In this document: positions 41,922 through 51,982 of the stretch, piece after piece
Numbering within the stretch: position 1 is the stretch's first letter
Layout of the letters: every line of letters begins with the position of its first letter
Assembly (NCBI RefSeq): GCF_026072635.1
Contig: NZ_AP023081.1
Location: 5,266,501 to 5,330,500, forward strand
Length of the DNA: 64,000 bases
Source: Pseudomonas solani
Lineage (GTDB): Bacteria; Pseudomonadota; Gammaproteobacteria; Pseudomonadales; Pseudomonadaceae
Reading direction: 5' to 3'
Notes under the pieces: model-generated
The model's database searches: none
What the model was told of the DNA's origin: nothing
What the model saw: only the letters and a program-made list of their open reading frames with translations
Program-made: the position numbers and the translations under genes

Positions 41922-43550
41922 ATGTCTGGGAAGTTCAAGAAACAGCTGTCGCTGACCGACCTGACCTTCATCGGTCTGGGCGCCATATTCGGCTCCGGCT
42001 GGCTGTTCGCCGCCAGCCACGTCTCCGCCATCGCCGGCCCGGCGGGGATCATCTCCTGGTTCATCGGCGGCTTCGCCGTGCTGCTGCTCGGCATCATCTA
42101 CTGCGAACTGGGCGCGGCGCTGCCCCGTGCCGGTGGCGTGGTGCGCTACCCGGTGTTCTCCCACGGCCCGCTGCTGGGCTACCTGATGGGCTTCATCACC
42201 CTGATCGCCTTCTCCAGCCTGGTGGCCATCGAGGTGGTCGCTTCCCGCCAGTACGCCGCGGCCTGGTTCCCGGGGCTGACCGAGGCCGGTTCGAGCAACC
42301 CGACACTCAGCGGCTGGCTGGTGCAGTTCGGCCTGCTGTGCCTGTTCTTCTGGCTCAACTATCGCAGCGTGAAGACCTTCGCCCGGGCCAACAACCTGGT
42401 CAGCGTGTTCAAGTTCATCGTGCCGCTGCTGGTCATCGGCGTGCTCTTCGCCTTCTTCAAGCCGGAGAACTTCCAGGCCCAGGGCTTTGCCCCCTTCGGC
42501 CTCTCGGGCATCGAGATGGCGGTCTCCGCCGGCGGCATCATCTTCGCCTACCTGGGGCTCACGCCGATCATCTCGGTGGCCAGCGAGGTGAAGAACCCGC
42601 AGCGCACCATCCCCATCGCGCTGATCCTCTCGGTGCTGCTCTCCACCGCCATCTACGTGCTGCTGCAACTGGCCTTCCTCGGCGCCGTGCCGACGGAAAT
42701 GCTCGCCAACGGCTGGGCCGGCATCTCCAAGGAGTTCGCCCTGCCGTACCGCGACATCGCCCTGGTGCTCGGCGTGGGCTGGCTGGCCTACCTGGTGGTG
42801 GCCGACGCAGTGGTCTCGCCCAGCGGCTGCGGCAACATCTACATGAACGCCACGCCACGGGTGATCTACGGCTGGGCGCAGACCGGCACCTTCTTCCGCC
42901 TCTTCACCCGCATCGATGAAAAGTCCGGCATCCCGCGCCCGGCGCTGTGGCTGACCTTCGGCCTGTCGGTGTTCTGGACCCTGCCGTTCCCCTCCTGGGA
43001 GGCGCTGATCAATGTCGTCTCTGCGGCGCTGATCCTCAGCTACGCCGTGGCCCCGGTCACCGTCGCCGCGCTGCGGCGCAACGCCCCCGGCATGCCGCGG
43101 CCGTTCCGCGTCCGGGGCATGGCGGTGATGGGGCCGCTGTCCTTCGTCATCGCCGCGCTGATCGTCTACTGGTCGGGCTGGAACACCGTGTCCTGGCTGC
43201 TCAGCCTGCAGATCCTGATGTTCGTCATCTACCTGCTGTGCCGCCGCTTCGTGCCCACCGAGCACCTGAGCCTGGCCCAGCAGGTGCGCTCGTCCGCCTG
43301 GCTGATCGGCTTCTACGCCGTGACCCTGCTGCTCTCCTGGCTCGGCAGCTTCGGCGGCCTGGGCCTGCTGGCCCACCCCTTCGACACCCTCGCCGTGGCG
43401 GCCTGCGCCACCGCGATCTACTACTGGGGCGCGGCCACGGGCGTGCCGGCCGAGCTGATCATCCTCAGTGGCGAGGATGAAAGCGAGGAGGCCGCCGACA
43501 CCGAGCAGGGCCTGCGACCGGCCGCGGCCCCCAGCCAGGCCCTGTCCTGA
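41922..43550 (+). CDS. APC-family amino acid permease (probable hydroxyproline uptake)
   Basis: The 542-aa integral membrane protein has about 12-14 hydrophobic segments. It starts LSLTDLTFIGLGAIFGSGWLFA, the TM1 motif of APC superfamily amino acid and polyamine transporters. It is the first gene of a tight same-strand run encoding every step of 4-hydroxyproline breakdown, so hydroxyproline is its probable substrate. The family is clear; the substrate comes from context. The C-terminal tail (about 25 residues) is acidic and probably cytoplasmic. The next gene starts 23 bp downstream. Confidence 0.85.
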   Translation: MSGKFKKQLSLTDLTFIGLGAIFGSGWLFAASHVSAIAGPAGIISWFIGGFAVLLLGIIYCELGAALPRAGGVVRYPVFSHGPLLGYLMGFITLIAFSSLVAIEVVASRQYAAAWFPGLTEAGSSNPTLSGWLVQFGLLCLFFWLNYRSVKTFARANNLVSVFKFIVPLLVIGVLFAFFKPENFQAQGFAPFGLSGIEMAVSAGGIIFAYLGLTPIISVASEVKNPQRTIPIALILSVLLSTAIYVLLQLAFLGAVPTEMLANGWAGISKEFALPYRDIALVLGVGWLAYLVVADAVVSPSGCGNIYMNATPRVIYGWAQTGTFFRLFTRIDEKSGIPRPALWLTFGLSVFWTLPFPSWEALINVVSAALILSYAVAPVTVAALRRNAPGMPRPFRVRGMAVMGPLSFVIAALIVYWSGWNTVSWLLSLQILMFVIYLLCRRFVPTEHLSLAQQVRSSAWLIGFYAVTLLLSWLGSFGGLGLLAHPFDTLAVAACATAIYYWGAATGVPAELIILSGEDESEEAADTEQGLRPAAAPSQALS

Positions 43551-43573
43551 TAGCCGCAAGAAGGAGTACGGAT

Positions 43574-44587
43574 ATGAGCGAGCTCATCAACCTCAGCCTC
43601 GAGCAAGTCCATGACCTGGCCCTGCGCACGCTGATCGGCAACGGCATGGGCGAGGATCACGCCCGGGCCATCGCCGACACCATCACCCAGGGGCAGCGCG
43701 ACGAGTGCCACTCCCATGGCCTCTACCGCGTGCTGGTGTGCGTGCACTCGCTGCGCTCCGGCAAGGTCGACCCCAACGCCCGGCCGACCCTGAGCCGGCC
43801 GGCACCGGCCATCGTCAGCGTCGATGCCCACCGCGGCTACTCGCTGCTGGCCCTGCAGACCGGGCTGCCGCTGCTGGTGGAGCAGGCCCGCGAGCTGGGC
43901 GTCGCCGCCCTGGTGATCCGCAACTGCTTCCACTTCTCCGCGCTCTGGCCGGAGGTGGAGGCCATCGCCGCTGAAGGGCTGGTGGGCCTGGCCATGACCC
44001 CCAGCCACGCCTGGGTGGCGCCGGAGGGCGGCAGCCAGGGCGTGTTCGGCACCAACCCGCTGGCCTTCGCCTGGCCGCGCGCGGGGCGCGAACCCTTCGT
44101 CTTCGACTTCGCCACCAGCGCCATCGCCCGGGGCGACATCGAGCTGCACGCCCGCCAGGGCAAGCCCATTCCCCTGGGCTGGGGCCTGGATGCCGAAGGG
44201 CGGCCCAGCACCGACGCCCGCGCCGTGCTGGAAGGCGCCATGCAGACCTTCGGCGGCCACAAGGGCTCGGCCCTGGCGGCGATGATCGAGCTGATGGCCG
44301 GCGCGCTGATCGGCGACCTCACCAGCGCCGAATCGCTGGCCTTCGATGCCGCCGCCGGGGCCACGCCCTGCCATGGCGAACTGCTGCTGGCCTTCGACCC
44401 GGCGCGCTTCCTCGGCGGCGCCCTGGAGGAGGGGCAACGCCGCGCCGAGCAGTTGTTCGCCGCCATCACCGGGCAGGGCGCACGCCTGCCTTCGCAACGT
44501 CGCTTCGATGCCCGCCAGCGCAGCGCGCGTGACGGCGTCTGGGTGGCGAAAACCCTGCTGGACGATATCGAGCGGCTGGCGGCCTAG
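43574..44587 (+). CDS. Ldh/malate dehydrogenase-2 family oxidoreductase, probable 1-pyrroline-2-carboxylate reductase
   Basis: The 337-aa protein belongs to the YlbC/LdhB-type NAD(P)H oxidoreductases. DECHSHGLYRV near residue 50 contains the conserved SHG, and GSQGVFGTNPLAFAWPR near 160 and SAIARGDIELHARQGKPIPLGW near 185 match the family. Cluster members of this family (LhpD/LhpI, DpkA) reduce delta1-pyrroline-2-carboxylate or delta1-piperideine-2-carboxylate, which suits the side route of hydroxyproline metabolism. AAGGAG precedes the ATG by 8 nt. The family is firm; the substrate is inferred from neighbours. Confidence 0.82.
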   Translation: MSELINLSLEQVHDLALRTLIGNGMGEDHARAIADTITQGQRDECHSHGLYRVLVCVHSLRSGKVDPNARPTLSRPAPAIVSVDAHRGYSLLALQTGLPLLVEQARELGVAALVIRNCFHFSALWPEVEAIAAEGLVGLAMTPSHAWVAPEGGSQGVFGTNPLAFAWPRAGREPFVFDFATSAIARGDIELHARQGKPIPLGWGLDAEGRPSTDARAVLEGAMQTFGGHKGSALAAMIELMAGALIGDLTSAESLAFDAAAGATPCHGELLLAFDPARFLGGALEEGQRRAEQLFAAITGQGARLPSQRRFDARQRSARDGVWVAKTLLDDIERLAA

Positions 44588-44627
44588 CGCCCCGGCCACC
44601 CACCTGTCTCCCTGAATGGAACCGCCC

Positions 44628-45554
44628 ATGAAGCGCATACATGTGATCGACTCCCACACCGGCGGCGAACCCACGCGCCTGGTGATGCAAGGCTTCCCCG
44701 AACCCGCTGGCTGCACCCTGGCCGAGCAGCGCGACAGCCTGCGCGAGCACCACGACCACTGGCGCCGCGCCTGCCTGCTGGAGCCGCGCGGCAACGATGT
44801 GCTGGTGGGGGCGCTGCACTGCCCGCCGCTGTCGCCCGGCGCCACCTGCGGGGTGATCTTCTTCAACAACGCCGGCTACCTCGGCATGTGCGGGCACGGC
44901 ACCATCGGCCTGGTGGTCTCCCTGCACCACCAGGGGCTGATCGACCCGGGCGAGCATCGTATCGACACCCCGGTGGGCACCGTCAGCGCCACCCTCCACG
45001 AGGATGGCCGCGTGACCATCGGCAATGTGCCGTCCTACCGCTACCGCACCCAGGTGCCGGTGGAGGTGCCCGGCCACGGCACCTTCCTGGGCGATATCGC
45101 CTGGGGCGGCAACTGGTTCTTCCTCGTGGCCGAGCACGGCCAGCGCCTGCAGCTGGACAACGTCGAAGCCCTCACCGCCTTCACCTGGGCGATGCTCAGG
45201 GCCCTGGAGGCGCAAGGCATCCAGGGCGAAGGCGGCGCGCTGATCGACCATGTCGAGCTGTTCGCCGAGGACGAACACGGCGACAGCCGCAACTTCGTCA
45301 TGTGCCCGGGCAAGGCCTACGACCGCTCCCCCTGCGGCACCGGCACCAGCGCCAAGCTGGCGTGCCTGGCGGCCGACGGCAAGCTCGCCCCGGGCGAGAC
45401 CTGGGTCCAGGCCGGCATCACCGGCAGCCGCTTCGAGGGCCGCTACGAGTGGGAGGGCGAGCGCATCCGCCCCTTCATCACCGGGCGCGCCCATATCACC
45501 GCCGACTGCGTCCTGCTCATCGACGAACAGGACCCCTTCGCGTGGGGCATCTGA
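44628..45554 (+). CDS. 4-hydroxyproline 2-epimerase
   Basis: The 308-aa member of the proline racemase family keeps both catalytic cysteines: Cys88 in MCGHGTIG and Cys236 in SPCGTGTS, the same positions as in the studied Pseudomonas enzymes. Having both cysteines separates it from trans-3-hydroxyproline dehydratases, where one is Thr. It converts trans-4-hydroxy-L-proline to cis-4-hydroxy-D-proline. I start at the ATG of [17 protein letters not shown] (44628); an ATG four codons earlier is less typical. The downstream FAD dehydrogenase uses the D-isomer. Confidence 0.93.
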   Translation: MKRIHVIDSHTGGEPTRLVMQGFPEPAGCTLAEQRDSLREHHDHWRRACLLEPRGNDVLVGALHCPPLSPGATCGVIFFNNAGYLGMCGHGTIGLVVSLHHQGLIDPGEHRIDTPVGTVSATLHEDGRVTIGNVPSYRYRTQVPVEVPGHGTFLGDIAWGGNWFFLVAEHGQRLQLDNVEALTAFTWAMLRALEAQGIQGEGGALIDHVELFAEDEHGDSRNFVMCPGKAYDRSPCGTGTSAKLACLAADGKLAPGETWVQAGITGSRFEGRYEWEGERIRPFITGRAHITADCVLLIDEQDPFAWGI

Positions 45555-45598
45555 ACCCGCGCATGCCTCTCCATTCCCCTGCACCAAGGAGCAGAACC

Positions 45599-46546
45599 AT
45601 GAATCACGACATCTTCACCGGTTGCATCCCCGCCCTGATGACACCCTGCACCGCCGCCCGCCAGCCGGACTTCGACGCCCTGGTCGCCAAGGGCCGTGAG
45701 CTGGTCGAGCTGGGCATGAGCGGGGTGGTGTACTGCGGCTCCATGGGTGACTGGCCGCTGCTCAGCGAGGCCCAGCGCCAGGAGGGCGTGGCGCGCCTGG
45801 TGCAGGCCGGCGTGCCCACGGTGGTCGGCACCGGCGCGGTGAACACCCGCGAGGCGGTCGCCCACGCCGCGCACGCCGCCAAGGTGGGCGCCCAGGGCCT
45901 GATGGTGATCCCGCGCCTGCTTTCCCGCGCGGCTTCGCCTGCCGCACAGAAGGCGCACTTCGCCGCCGTGCTCGGCGCCGCGCCGCAGCTGCCCTCGGTG
46001 ATCTACAACAGCCCCTACTACAGCTTCTCCACCCGCGCTGAGCTGTTCTTCGACCTGCGCAGCCAGTTCTCCAATCTGATCGGCTTCAAGGAGTTCGGTG
46101 GCGCCGAGGCCATGCGCTACGCCGCCGAACACATCACCTCCCGCGACGACGAGGTCATCCTCGTCGCGGGCGTCGACACCCAGGTGTTCCACGGCTACGT
46201 CCACTGCAATGCCGCCGGCACCATCACCGGCATCGGCAACGTGCTGCCCCGCGAAGTGCTGCAACTGGTGGCCCTGAGCCGCCAGGCCGCTGCCGGCGAC
46301 ACCCGCGCGCGGCGCCTGGCCCTGGAGTTGAGCGAGGCACTGGATGTGCTCTCGTCCTTCGACGAGGGCTGCGACCTGGTGCTGTTCTACAAGTACCTGA
46401 TGGTGCTCAACGGCGACCGCGAATACAGCCTGCACTTCAACGAAAGCGATGCCCTCAGCGATGCCCAGCGTCGCTACGCCGAGCAGCAGTACGCGCTGTT
46501 CCGCCAGTGGTACGCCAGCTGGTCGGTGGAACAGAACCTCGTCTGA
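45599..46546 (+). CDS. Delta1-pyrroline-4-hydroxy-2-carboxylate deaminase (DapA superfamily)
   Basis: The 315-aa (beta/alpha)8 lyase of the dihydrodipicolinate synthase family has Tyr136 in IYNSPYY and the Schiff-base Lys164 in GFKEFGG. In hydroxyproline clusters this branch removes ammonia and water from pyrroline-4-hydroxy-2-carboxylate to give 2-oxoglutarate semialdehyde (LhpC role). The genes on either side encode the expected enzymes before and after it. AGGAGCAGAACC precedes the ATG at 45599. A true DapA is unlikely in this context. Confidence 0.88.
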   Translation: MNHDIFTGCIPALMTPCTAARQPDFDALVAKGRELVELGMSGVVYCGSMGDWPLLSEAQRQEGVARLVQAGVPTVVGTGAVNTREAVAHAAHAAKVGAQGLMVIPRLLSRAASPAAQKAHFAAVLGAAPQLPSVIYNSPYYSFSTRAELFFDLRSQFSNLIGFKEFGGAEAMRYAAEHITSRDDEVILVAGVDTQVFHGYVHCNAAGTITGIGNVLPREVLQLVALSRQAAAGDTRARRLALELSEALDVLSSFDEGCDLVLFYKYLMVLNGDREYSLHFNESDALSDAQRRYAEQQYALFRQWYASWSVEQNLV

Positions 46547-46602
46547 CCCAGGTGCCGCTGCGCAGCCCCTGCGTAGCGGCGCCCCGCACAACAGGAAGCA
46601 CC

Positions 46603-48180
46603 ATGACACTCACAGGCAACATGCTGATCGGCCGCCAGGCCGTGGCCGGACGCGGCACGGCCATCCGTGCCATCGACCCCGCCACCGGTGCCGTGCTGGA
46701 ACCCGCCTACCCGGGCGGCAGCCCGGCACAGGTGGAACAGGCCTGCACATTGGCCTGGGAAGCCTTCACCGCCTACCGGGAAACCTCGCCAGCGGCGCGC
46801 GCGGCGTTTCTCGACACCATCGCCGAAGAAGTCGAGGCGCTGGGGGATGCGCTGATCGAGCGCGCCGTGGCTGAAACCGGCCTGCCCCTGGCGCGCCTCC
46901 AGGGCGAGCGTGGCCGCACCTGCCAGCAGTTGCGCACCTTCGCCCGCACCCTGCGCGCCGGTGAATGGCTGGACGTGCGGGTCGACAGCGCCCAGCCGCA
47001 ACGCCAGCCCCTGCCACGCCCGGACCTGCGCCAGCACCAGGTGGCCCTGGGGCCGGTGGCGGTGTTCGGCGCCAGCAACTTCCCCCTGGCCTTCTCCGTG
47101 GCCGGTGGTGATACCGCCTCGGCGCTGGCGGCCGGCTGCCCGGTGGTGGTCAAGGCCCACGTCGCCCACCCGGGCACCAGCGAGTGGGTGGGGCGGGCGG
47201 TGGCCCGCGCAGTGGAGCGCTGCGCGATGCCCGAGGGCGTGTTCTCGCTGCTGTACGGTGCCGGCCACGAGGTGGGCATCGCCCTGGTCAGCGACCCGCG
47301 CATCAAGGCCGTCGGCTTCACCGGCTCGCGCAGCGGTGGCCTGGCCCTGTGCCAGGCGGCCCAGGCGCGGCCGGAGCCGATCCCGGTGTATGCGGAAATG
47401 AGCGCGATCAACCCGGTGTTCCTGTTCCCTGCTGCCCTGCACGCCCGGAGCGAGGCGTTGGCCGAAGGCTTCGTCGCCTCGCTGACCCAGGGCGCCGGGC
47501 AGTTCTGCACCAATCCGGGCCTGCTCATCGCCCAGCGGGGCGAGGCGCTGGATGCCTTTATCGCCGCCGCCACCGGGCAACTGGAGAAGAGCCCGGCGCA
47601 GACCATGCTGACGCCGGGCATTTTCGATGCCTTCGCCTCCAGCGTCGGCGCCTTGGCCCGCCACGCCAAGGTGCGCCGGGTGGCCAGCGGGCAGCCGGGT
47701 GATGGACCCAACCGCTGCCAGGCGCAGCTGTTCGTCACCGAGGCCGACGCTTTCCTCGCCGACCCGGCGCTGCAGGCGGAAATCTTCGGTGCCGCCGGGC
47801 TCATCGTGCAGTGCCGGGGTGCGGGGCAGGTGCGCGCCATCGCCGAGCACCTCGAAGGCCAGCTCACCGCCACCCTGCACCTGGACGAAGCGGACCACGA
47901 CGCCGCCCGGGCCCTGCTGCCGACCCTGGAGCTGAAGGCCGGCCGCGTGCTGGTCAACGGCTGGCCCACCGGCGTCGAGGTGTGCGATGCCATGGTTCAC
48001 GGCGGCCCCTTCCCGGCCACCTCCGATGCCCGCAGCACCTCGGTGGGCACCGCGGCCATCCAGCGCTTCCTGCGGCCGGTCTGCTACCAGGGCTTCCCGG
48101 ATGCGCTGCTGCCCACGGCGCTCCGGCAGGGCAACCCGCTGCAGCTGCGCCGCCTGCTCGATGGCCAGCGGGAGGCGTAG
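46603..48180 (+). CDS. 2-oxoglutarate semialdehyde dehydrogenase
   Basis: The 525-aa aldehyde dehydrogenase has catalytic Cys302 in [10 protein letters not shown] and Glu265 in [10 protein letters not shown], plus the cofactor-binding GFTGSRSGG. Length and the AEMSAINP / CTNPG variants fit the longer type III alpha-ketoglutaric semialdehyde dehydrogenases rather than general ALDHs. It oxidises the deaminase product to 2-oxoglutarate, which enters the TCA cycle. The ATG at 46603 follows ACAGGAAGCACC; the open frame extends upstream without a better start. It is followed after 4 nt by the FAD enzyme. Confidence 0.9.
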   Translation: MTLTGNMLIGRQAVAGRGTAIRAIDPATGAVLEPAYPGGSPAQVEQACTLAWEAFTAYRETSPAARAAFLDTIAEEVEALGDALIERAVAETGLPLARLQGERGRTCQQLRTFARTLRAGEWLDVRVDSAQPQRQPLPRPDLRQHQVALGPVAVFGASNFPLAFSVAGGDTASALAAGCPVVVKAHVAHPGTSEWVGRAVARAVERCAMPEGVFSLLYGAGHEVGIALVSDPRIKAVGFTGSRSGGLALCQAAQARPEPIPVYAEMSAINPVFLFPAALHARSEALAEGFVASLTQGAGQFCTNPGLLIAQRGEALDAFIAAATGQLEKSPAQTMLTPGIFDAFASSVGALARHAKVRRVASGQPGDGPNRCQAQLFVTEADAFLADPALQAEIFGAAGLIVQCRGAGQVRAIAEHLEGQLTATLHLDEADHDAARALLPTLELKAGRVLVNGWPTGVEVCDAMVHGGPFPATSDARSTSVGTAAIQRFLRPVCYQGFPDALLPTALRQGNPLQLRRLLDGQREA

Positions 48181-48184
48181 CGCC

Positions 48185-49447
48185 ATGGGCAATCATCCCG
48201 CTTCGGACGCGATCGATATCGCGGTGGTCGGCGCCGGCATCATCGGCGTCGCCTGCGCCTTGCAACTGGCGCGGCAGGGCAAGCGCGTGCGGGTCCTGGA
48301 TCCGCAGGAGCCGGGGCAGGGCGCCTCGTTCGGCAATGCCGGGCACCTGGCCACCGAGCAGGTCTTCCCCATCGCCGACCTGTCGATCCTCACACGCCTG
48401 CCGGCCATGCTCATGGACCCGATGGGCCCGCTGCGCCTCGACTGGAAGTACCTGCCCCAGGCGCTGCCCTGGTTCCTGCGCCTGCTGCTCAACCTGCGCG
48501 CTGCGCCCTTCCAGCGCACCGTGGCCGGCCTGCGCGGGCTCAATGAGGCCAGCCTGGAGGCCTGGCAACGGCTGCTGGCCAGCATCCAGCGCCCCGACCT
48601 GCTCAAGGTGGACGGTTCGTTGCTGGTGTATGAGCGCGAGGAATCCCGCCGGGCGCTGCAGCAGGTGCAGGCGCGCATGGCCGGGCAGGGCGTGCCGCTG
48701 GAGTTCTGGGAGGGCGCCGCCGTGCACGCGGCGGCGCCCCAGTTGAGCGAGCGCATACGCGGCGGGCTGTTCTTCCCTCGCACCGGGCACTTCATCGACC
48801 CGCATCGGGTGGTTCGTGAACTGGCGGCGGCCGCCGAAGGGCTGGGCGTGCGCTTCGTGCGCCAGCAGGTGCACGGTGGCCATCTTCTCGCGGATGGCGT
48901 GGCGCTGAGCACCGATGCAGGCAGTGTGCAGGCGCGCCAGGTGCTGGTGGCTTGCGGCGCCCACTCGGCCCCGCTGACCGCCAGCCTCACGGGCAAGCAG
49001 GTGCCCCTGGACACCGAGCGCGGTTATCACCTGATGCTGCCCCACGAGCACGGCCGGCTGCCCTTCGCCGTCACCTCGCTCGAGCGCCGCTTCATCATGA
49101 CGCCCCTGGCCGACGGCCTGCGCCTGGCCGGCACCGTGGAGTTCGCCGGCCTGGTGCGCCCCGCCAACATGGAGCGCGCCTGGCAGCTGCACCGCCTCAG
49201 CCAGGGGCTGTTCCGCGACGAGCTGGACACCGCAGGCGCCAGCCCCTGGATGGGCTTCCGTCCCTCGCTGCCGGACTCGTTGCCGATCATCGACCGGGTG
49301 GGCGAGGGTCGCGTCCTGCTCGCCTTCGGCCACCAGCACCTCGGGCTGACCCAGGCCGCCGTCACCGCCGAGTACATCGGCCAACTGGCCCAGGGGCAGG
49401 CCATGGCGGGGCTGGAGGCGTACCGGCTCGGGCGCTTCGCGAGCTAG
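48185..49447 (+). CDS. FAD-dependent D-amino acid dehydrogenase, probable D-hydroxyproline dehydrogenase
   Basis: The 420-aa DadA/DAO-family flavoprotein starts with the dinucleotide-binding fold IAVVGAGIIGVACALQLARQG (about residues 12-32). Conserved C-terminal parts are GFRPSLPDSLPIIDRV and AFGHQHLGLT. It would oxidise cis-4-hydroxy-D-proline to pyrroline-4-hydroxy-2-carboxylate and pass electrons to the respiratory chain. It is a single-subunit type, unlike the three-subunit LhpBEF dehydrogenase in P. aeruginosa. It is the last gene of the tight cluster. The substrate is inferred from its place between epimerase and deaminase functions. Confidence 0.87.
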   Translation: MGNHPASDAIDIAVVGAGIIGVACALQLARQGKRVRVLDPQEPGQGASFGNAGHLATEQVFPIADLSILTRLPAMLMDPMGPLRLDWKYLPQALPWFLRLLLNLRAAPFQRTVAGLRGLNEASLEAWQRLLASIQRPDLLKVDGSLLVYEREESRRALQQVQARMAGQGVPLEFWEGAAVHAAAPQLSERIRGGLFFPRTGHFIDPHRVVRELAAAAEGLGVRFVRQQVHGGHLLADGVALSTDAGSVQARQVLVACGAHSAPLTASLTGKQVPLDTERGYHLMLPHEHGRLPFAVTSLERRFIMTPLADGLRLAGTVEFAGLVRPANMERAWQLHRLSQGLFRDELDTAGASPWMGFRPSLPDSLPIIDRVGEGRVLLAFGHQHLGLTQAAVTAEYIGQLAQGQAMAGLEAYRLGRFAS

Positions 49448-49516
49448 TGCGCCCGGCTGCTGGCGCATGGGGCCTGGGGCCCCCAGAATGGCGGGCCTCT
49501 ACACAGGAGCTTCGCC

Positions 49517-49957
49517 ATGGACGACCTTTTCCCTAATCCCTTCCTGCTGGCCGGTGGCGCCCTGAGCGCCATCGCCGCGCTGTTGCATCTGGGCTGCATC
49601 CGCTATGGCGCGCCCTGGTATCGGTTCTTCGGCGCCGGTGAGCGCATGGCGCGCCTGGCTGAGGCCGGCAGCCCGGTGGCCACGCTGGTCACCTTGGCCA
49701 TCGCCACGGTGCTGGGGCTCTGGGCGCTCTACGCGCTGCTGGCCGGGCTCGGCCTGCCACTTCCCCTGACACGGCCGGTGCTGTGCCTGGTCACCGCGGT
49801 GTACCTGCTGCGGGGGCTCGGCGGGCTGCTGCTGGTCAAGCGCGGGCTGGGCCGCAGCGCCGCCTTCTGGCTGTGGAGCTCGGCCATCTGCCTGACGCTG
49901 GGCGGGCTGCACCTGGTGGGGCTTTCGCAGGTGTGGAGCGCGATCCAGGGGACCTGA
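49517..49957 (+). CDS. Small integral membrane protein of unknown function
   Basis: The 146-aa protein has four predicted membrane helices, at about residues 8-28, 55-80, 85-108 and 115-138. No catalytic motif is visible. AGGAG precedes the ATG by 8 nt. It follows the hydroxyproline cluster by 69 bp but has no obvious connection to it. The following 250 bp (49958-50207) show no gene. Confidence 0.65.
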   Translation: MDDLFPNPFLLAGGALSAIAALLHLGCIRYGAPWYRFFGAGERMARLAEAGSPVATLVTLAIATVLGLWALYALLAGLGLPLPLTRPVLCLVTAVYLLRGLGGLLLVKRGLGRSAAFWLWSSAICLTLGGLHLVGLSQVWSAIQGT

Positions 49958-50207
49958 CCCGCGAGCCGCCTGCCTGCCGGTGATTGCGTCGTAGGGGCAT
50001 GCCGGCCCCGGGGGCAGGACGGGTGCGAACCCTTCGTGAGCCTGTGCCCACGCCCTCGCGCCCGGCCACGGCCAGGCCGTGCACCTGCTGCTCGCGTGAG
50101 CGCCTGCGTCCTTTCCTGGCGACGATGACGGGCTCGGGCAGCGCTCCGTCGTCCAGGATTCCACCGTGCTAGAAGGCCCCGTCGACACTCACAGAGGGAA
50201 TGACGGG

Positions 50208-51886
50208 ATGAATCGCTTATCCATCAGGCAGAAGATCCTCCTCCTGGCCCTGCTGCCGGTCCTGGCGCTGGCCACGATCAGCGCCTGGCTGTTCGTATCC
50301 CAGGCCCGGGAACTGCGCGACCTGAGCCGCGACGACCTGCGCGAGTCGTTGCTGGCGGCCAAGCGCGAGCAATTGGCCAACTACATGGAGCTGGCCCTGA
50401 GCGCCGTGGCGCCGCTGGCCAATGGCGACTCGGCAGCGGGCCGCGAGCGCATCAAGGAGGCGCTGCGCAGCCTGCGCTTCGACGGCGGCAGCGGCTACTT
50501 CTTCGCCTACGACAGTCAGGGCGTGCAGGTGATGAGCGCCGACAACCCAGCCCGCGAAGGCACGGGCTATTGGGACTCCACCAGCCCCGAAGGCCGTCAT
50601 CTGGTGCGCGAATACGTCGAGGCCGGCGCCGCCGGGGTGGCTACGTGGAATACGGCTGGGCGCGGCCCGGCGAGGAGGAGCCCTCGCCGAAGCTCGCCTA
50701 CGTGGTGCCGATGCCCGACAGCGACTGGGTGCTGGGCACCGGCTTCTACATCGACGACCTGGAAACGCAGCTCGCCGGGCTGGAGCGGGAATTCGCCGCT
50801 GCCGTGCGCCTGAGCCTGATCCGCAGCGCCGCCTCCGCCGCCATCCTGCTGGTGCTGATCGCCACCCTGGCGATCCTGTTGGCACGCAGCATCCATCGGC
50901 CCCTGGACCAGGCGGTGCGGACCATGGAAAACATCGCCCGGGGCGAAGGCGACCTGACCCGCCGCCTGGACCCTTCCGCCGGCCACGAGCTGGGCACCCT
51001 GGCGCGGGCCTTCAACCACTTCGCCGAGCAGATCGGCCAACTGGTGCGGCAGACGCGCTCGTCCGCCGCCACCCTGGGGGCCGCCAGCGAGGAACTGGGT
51101 GCCTTCATGGAGCAGACCGGCCAGGGCATCGCCAGCCAGCACGTGGAGAGCGACCAGTTGGCCACCGCCATGGAGCAGATGTCGGCGGCGGCCCTGCAGG
51201 TCGCCAGCAGTGCGGCTGGCGCGGCGCAGGCGGCCCAGGCCGCGGAGGACCAGGTACAGGGCGCGCAGGGCTTGGTGCGCAGCGCCGCCGAGGTGATCGA
51301 CGGGCTGGAGGGGCAGGTGGAAAGCGGGGTCGAGATCATCCGCCGGCTGGGCAGCGAGTCCGAGGGCATCGGCGGCGTGCTGGATGTGATCCACGGCGTC
51401 GCCGAGCAGACCAACCTGCTGGCGCTCAACGCCGCCATCGAAGCCGCGCGTGCCGGTGACCAGGGGCGCGGCTTCGCGGTCGTCGCCGATGAGGTGCGCA
51501 CGCTGGCGGGGCGTACCCAGAGCAGTACGGCGGAAATCCAGGAAATGATCGGCCGCCTGCAGGCCGGCGCTCGCGAGGCCATAGCCGCCATCGGCCAGAT
51601 CCGGGGCGGCAGCGCCCGCGCCGTGGTGGAGGTGGGCCGGGTCGGCCAGGCCCTGGAGGCGGTCGTCGAGGCGACCACCACCATCAATGGCATGAACGCG
51701 CAGATCGCCGCTGCGGCGGAGGAGCAGACCCAGGTCTGTGAATCCATCAATGCCAACGTGCACCAGATCGCCGCCATCGCCGAACAGACCGCCGCCGGCT
51801 CGCGCACCGCCAGCGACATCACCCAGCGCCTGGGGGACATGGCCGGTGGCTTGCAACGGCTCGTGGGGCGTTACCGAGCCGATTGA
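50208..51886 (+). CDS. Methyl-accepting chemotaxis protein with sCache_2 domain, one-base frameshift
   Basis: Read through one shift, the gene encodes about 559 aa. TM1 is at about residues 8-30, followed by a periplasmic sCache_2 domain ([24 protein letters not shown] then PKLAYVVP), TM2 near 200-220, HAMP, and a signalling domain with tip [39 protein letters not shown]. The break is in GGGG at 50634-50637. Frame one reads AAGVATW, while one extra G restores [11 protein letters not shown], as expected inside the Cache domain. Left as is, the receptor would be truncated before TM2. Other sCache_2 receptors sense small organic acids; the ligand here is unknown. Confidence 0.85.
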
Positions 51887-51982
51887 GGGGGAGGGGCGCG
51901 CGTTGCCGCCGCTATCGGCCGTGCACCCTTCGCGGCCTGGTGTTGGGGCTACCCGAGCGGGGCCGGCTATCGCGCTCCCTGC

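Noticed and set aside
44888..45598. Extension of the deaminase gene upstream to 44888
   Set aside because: This part overlaps the epimerase gene in another frame and gives a low-complexity Arg/Pro-rich sequence. The family start is the ATG at 45599.
46474..48192. Minus-strand open frame of about 570 codons opposite the aldehyde dehydrogenase
   Set aside because: It is an antisense shadow. The plus strand has catalytic Cys and Glu motifs and fits the operon.
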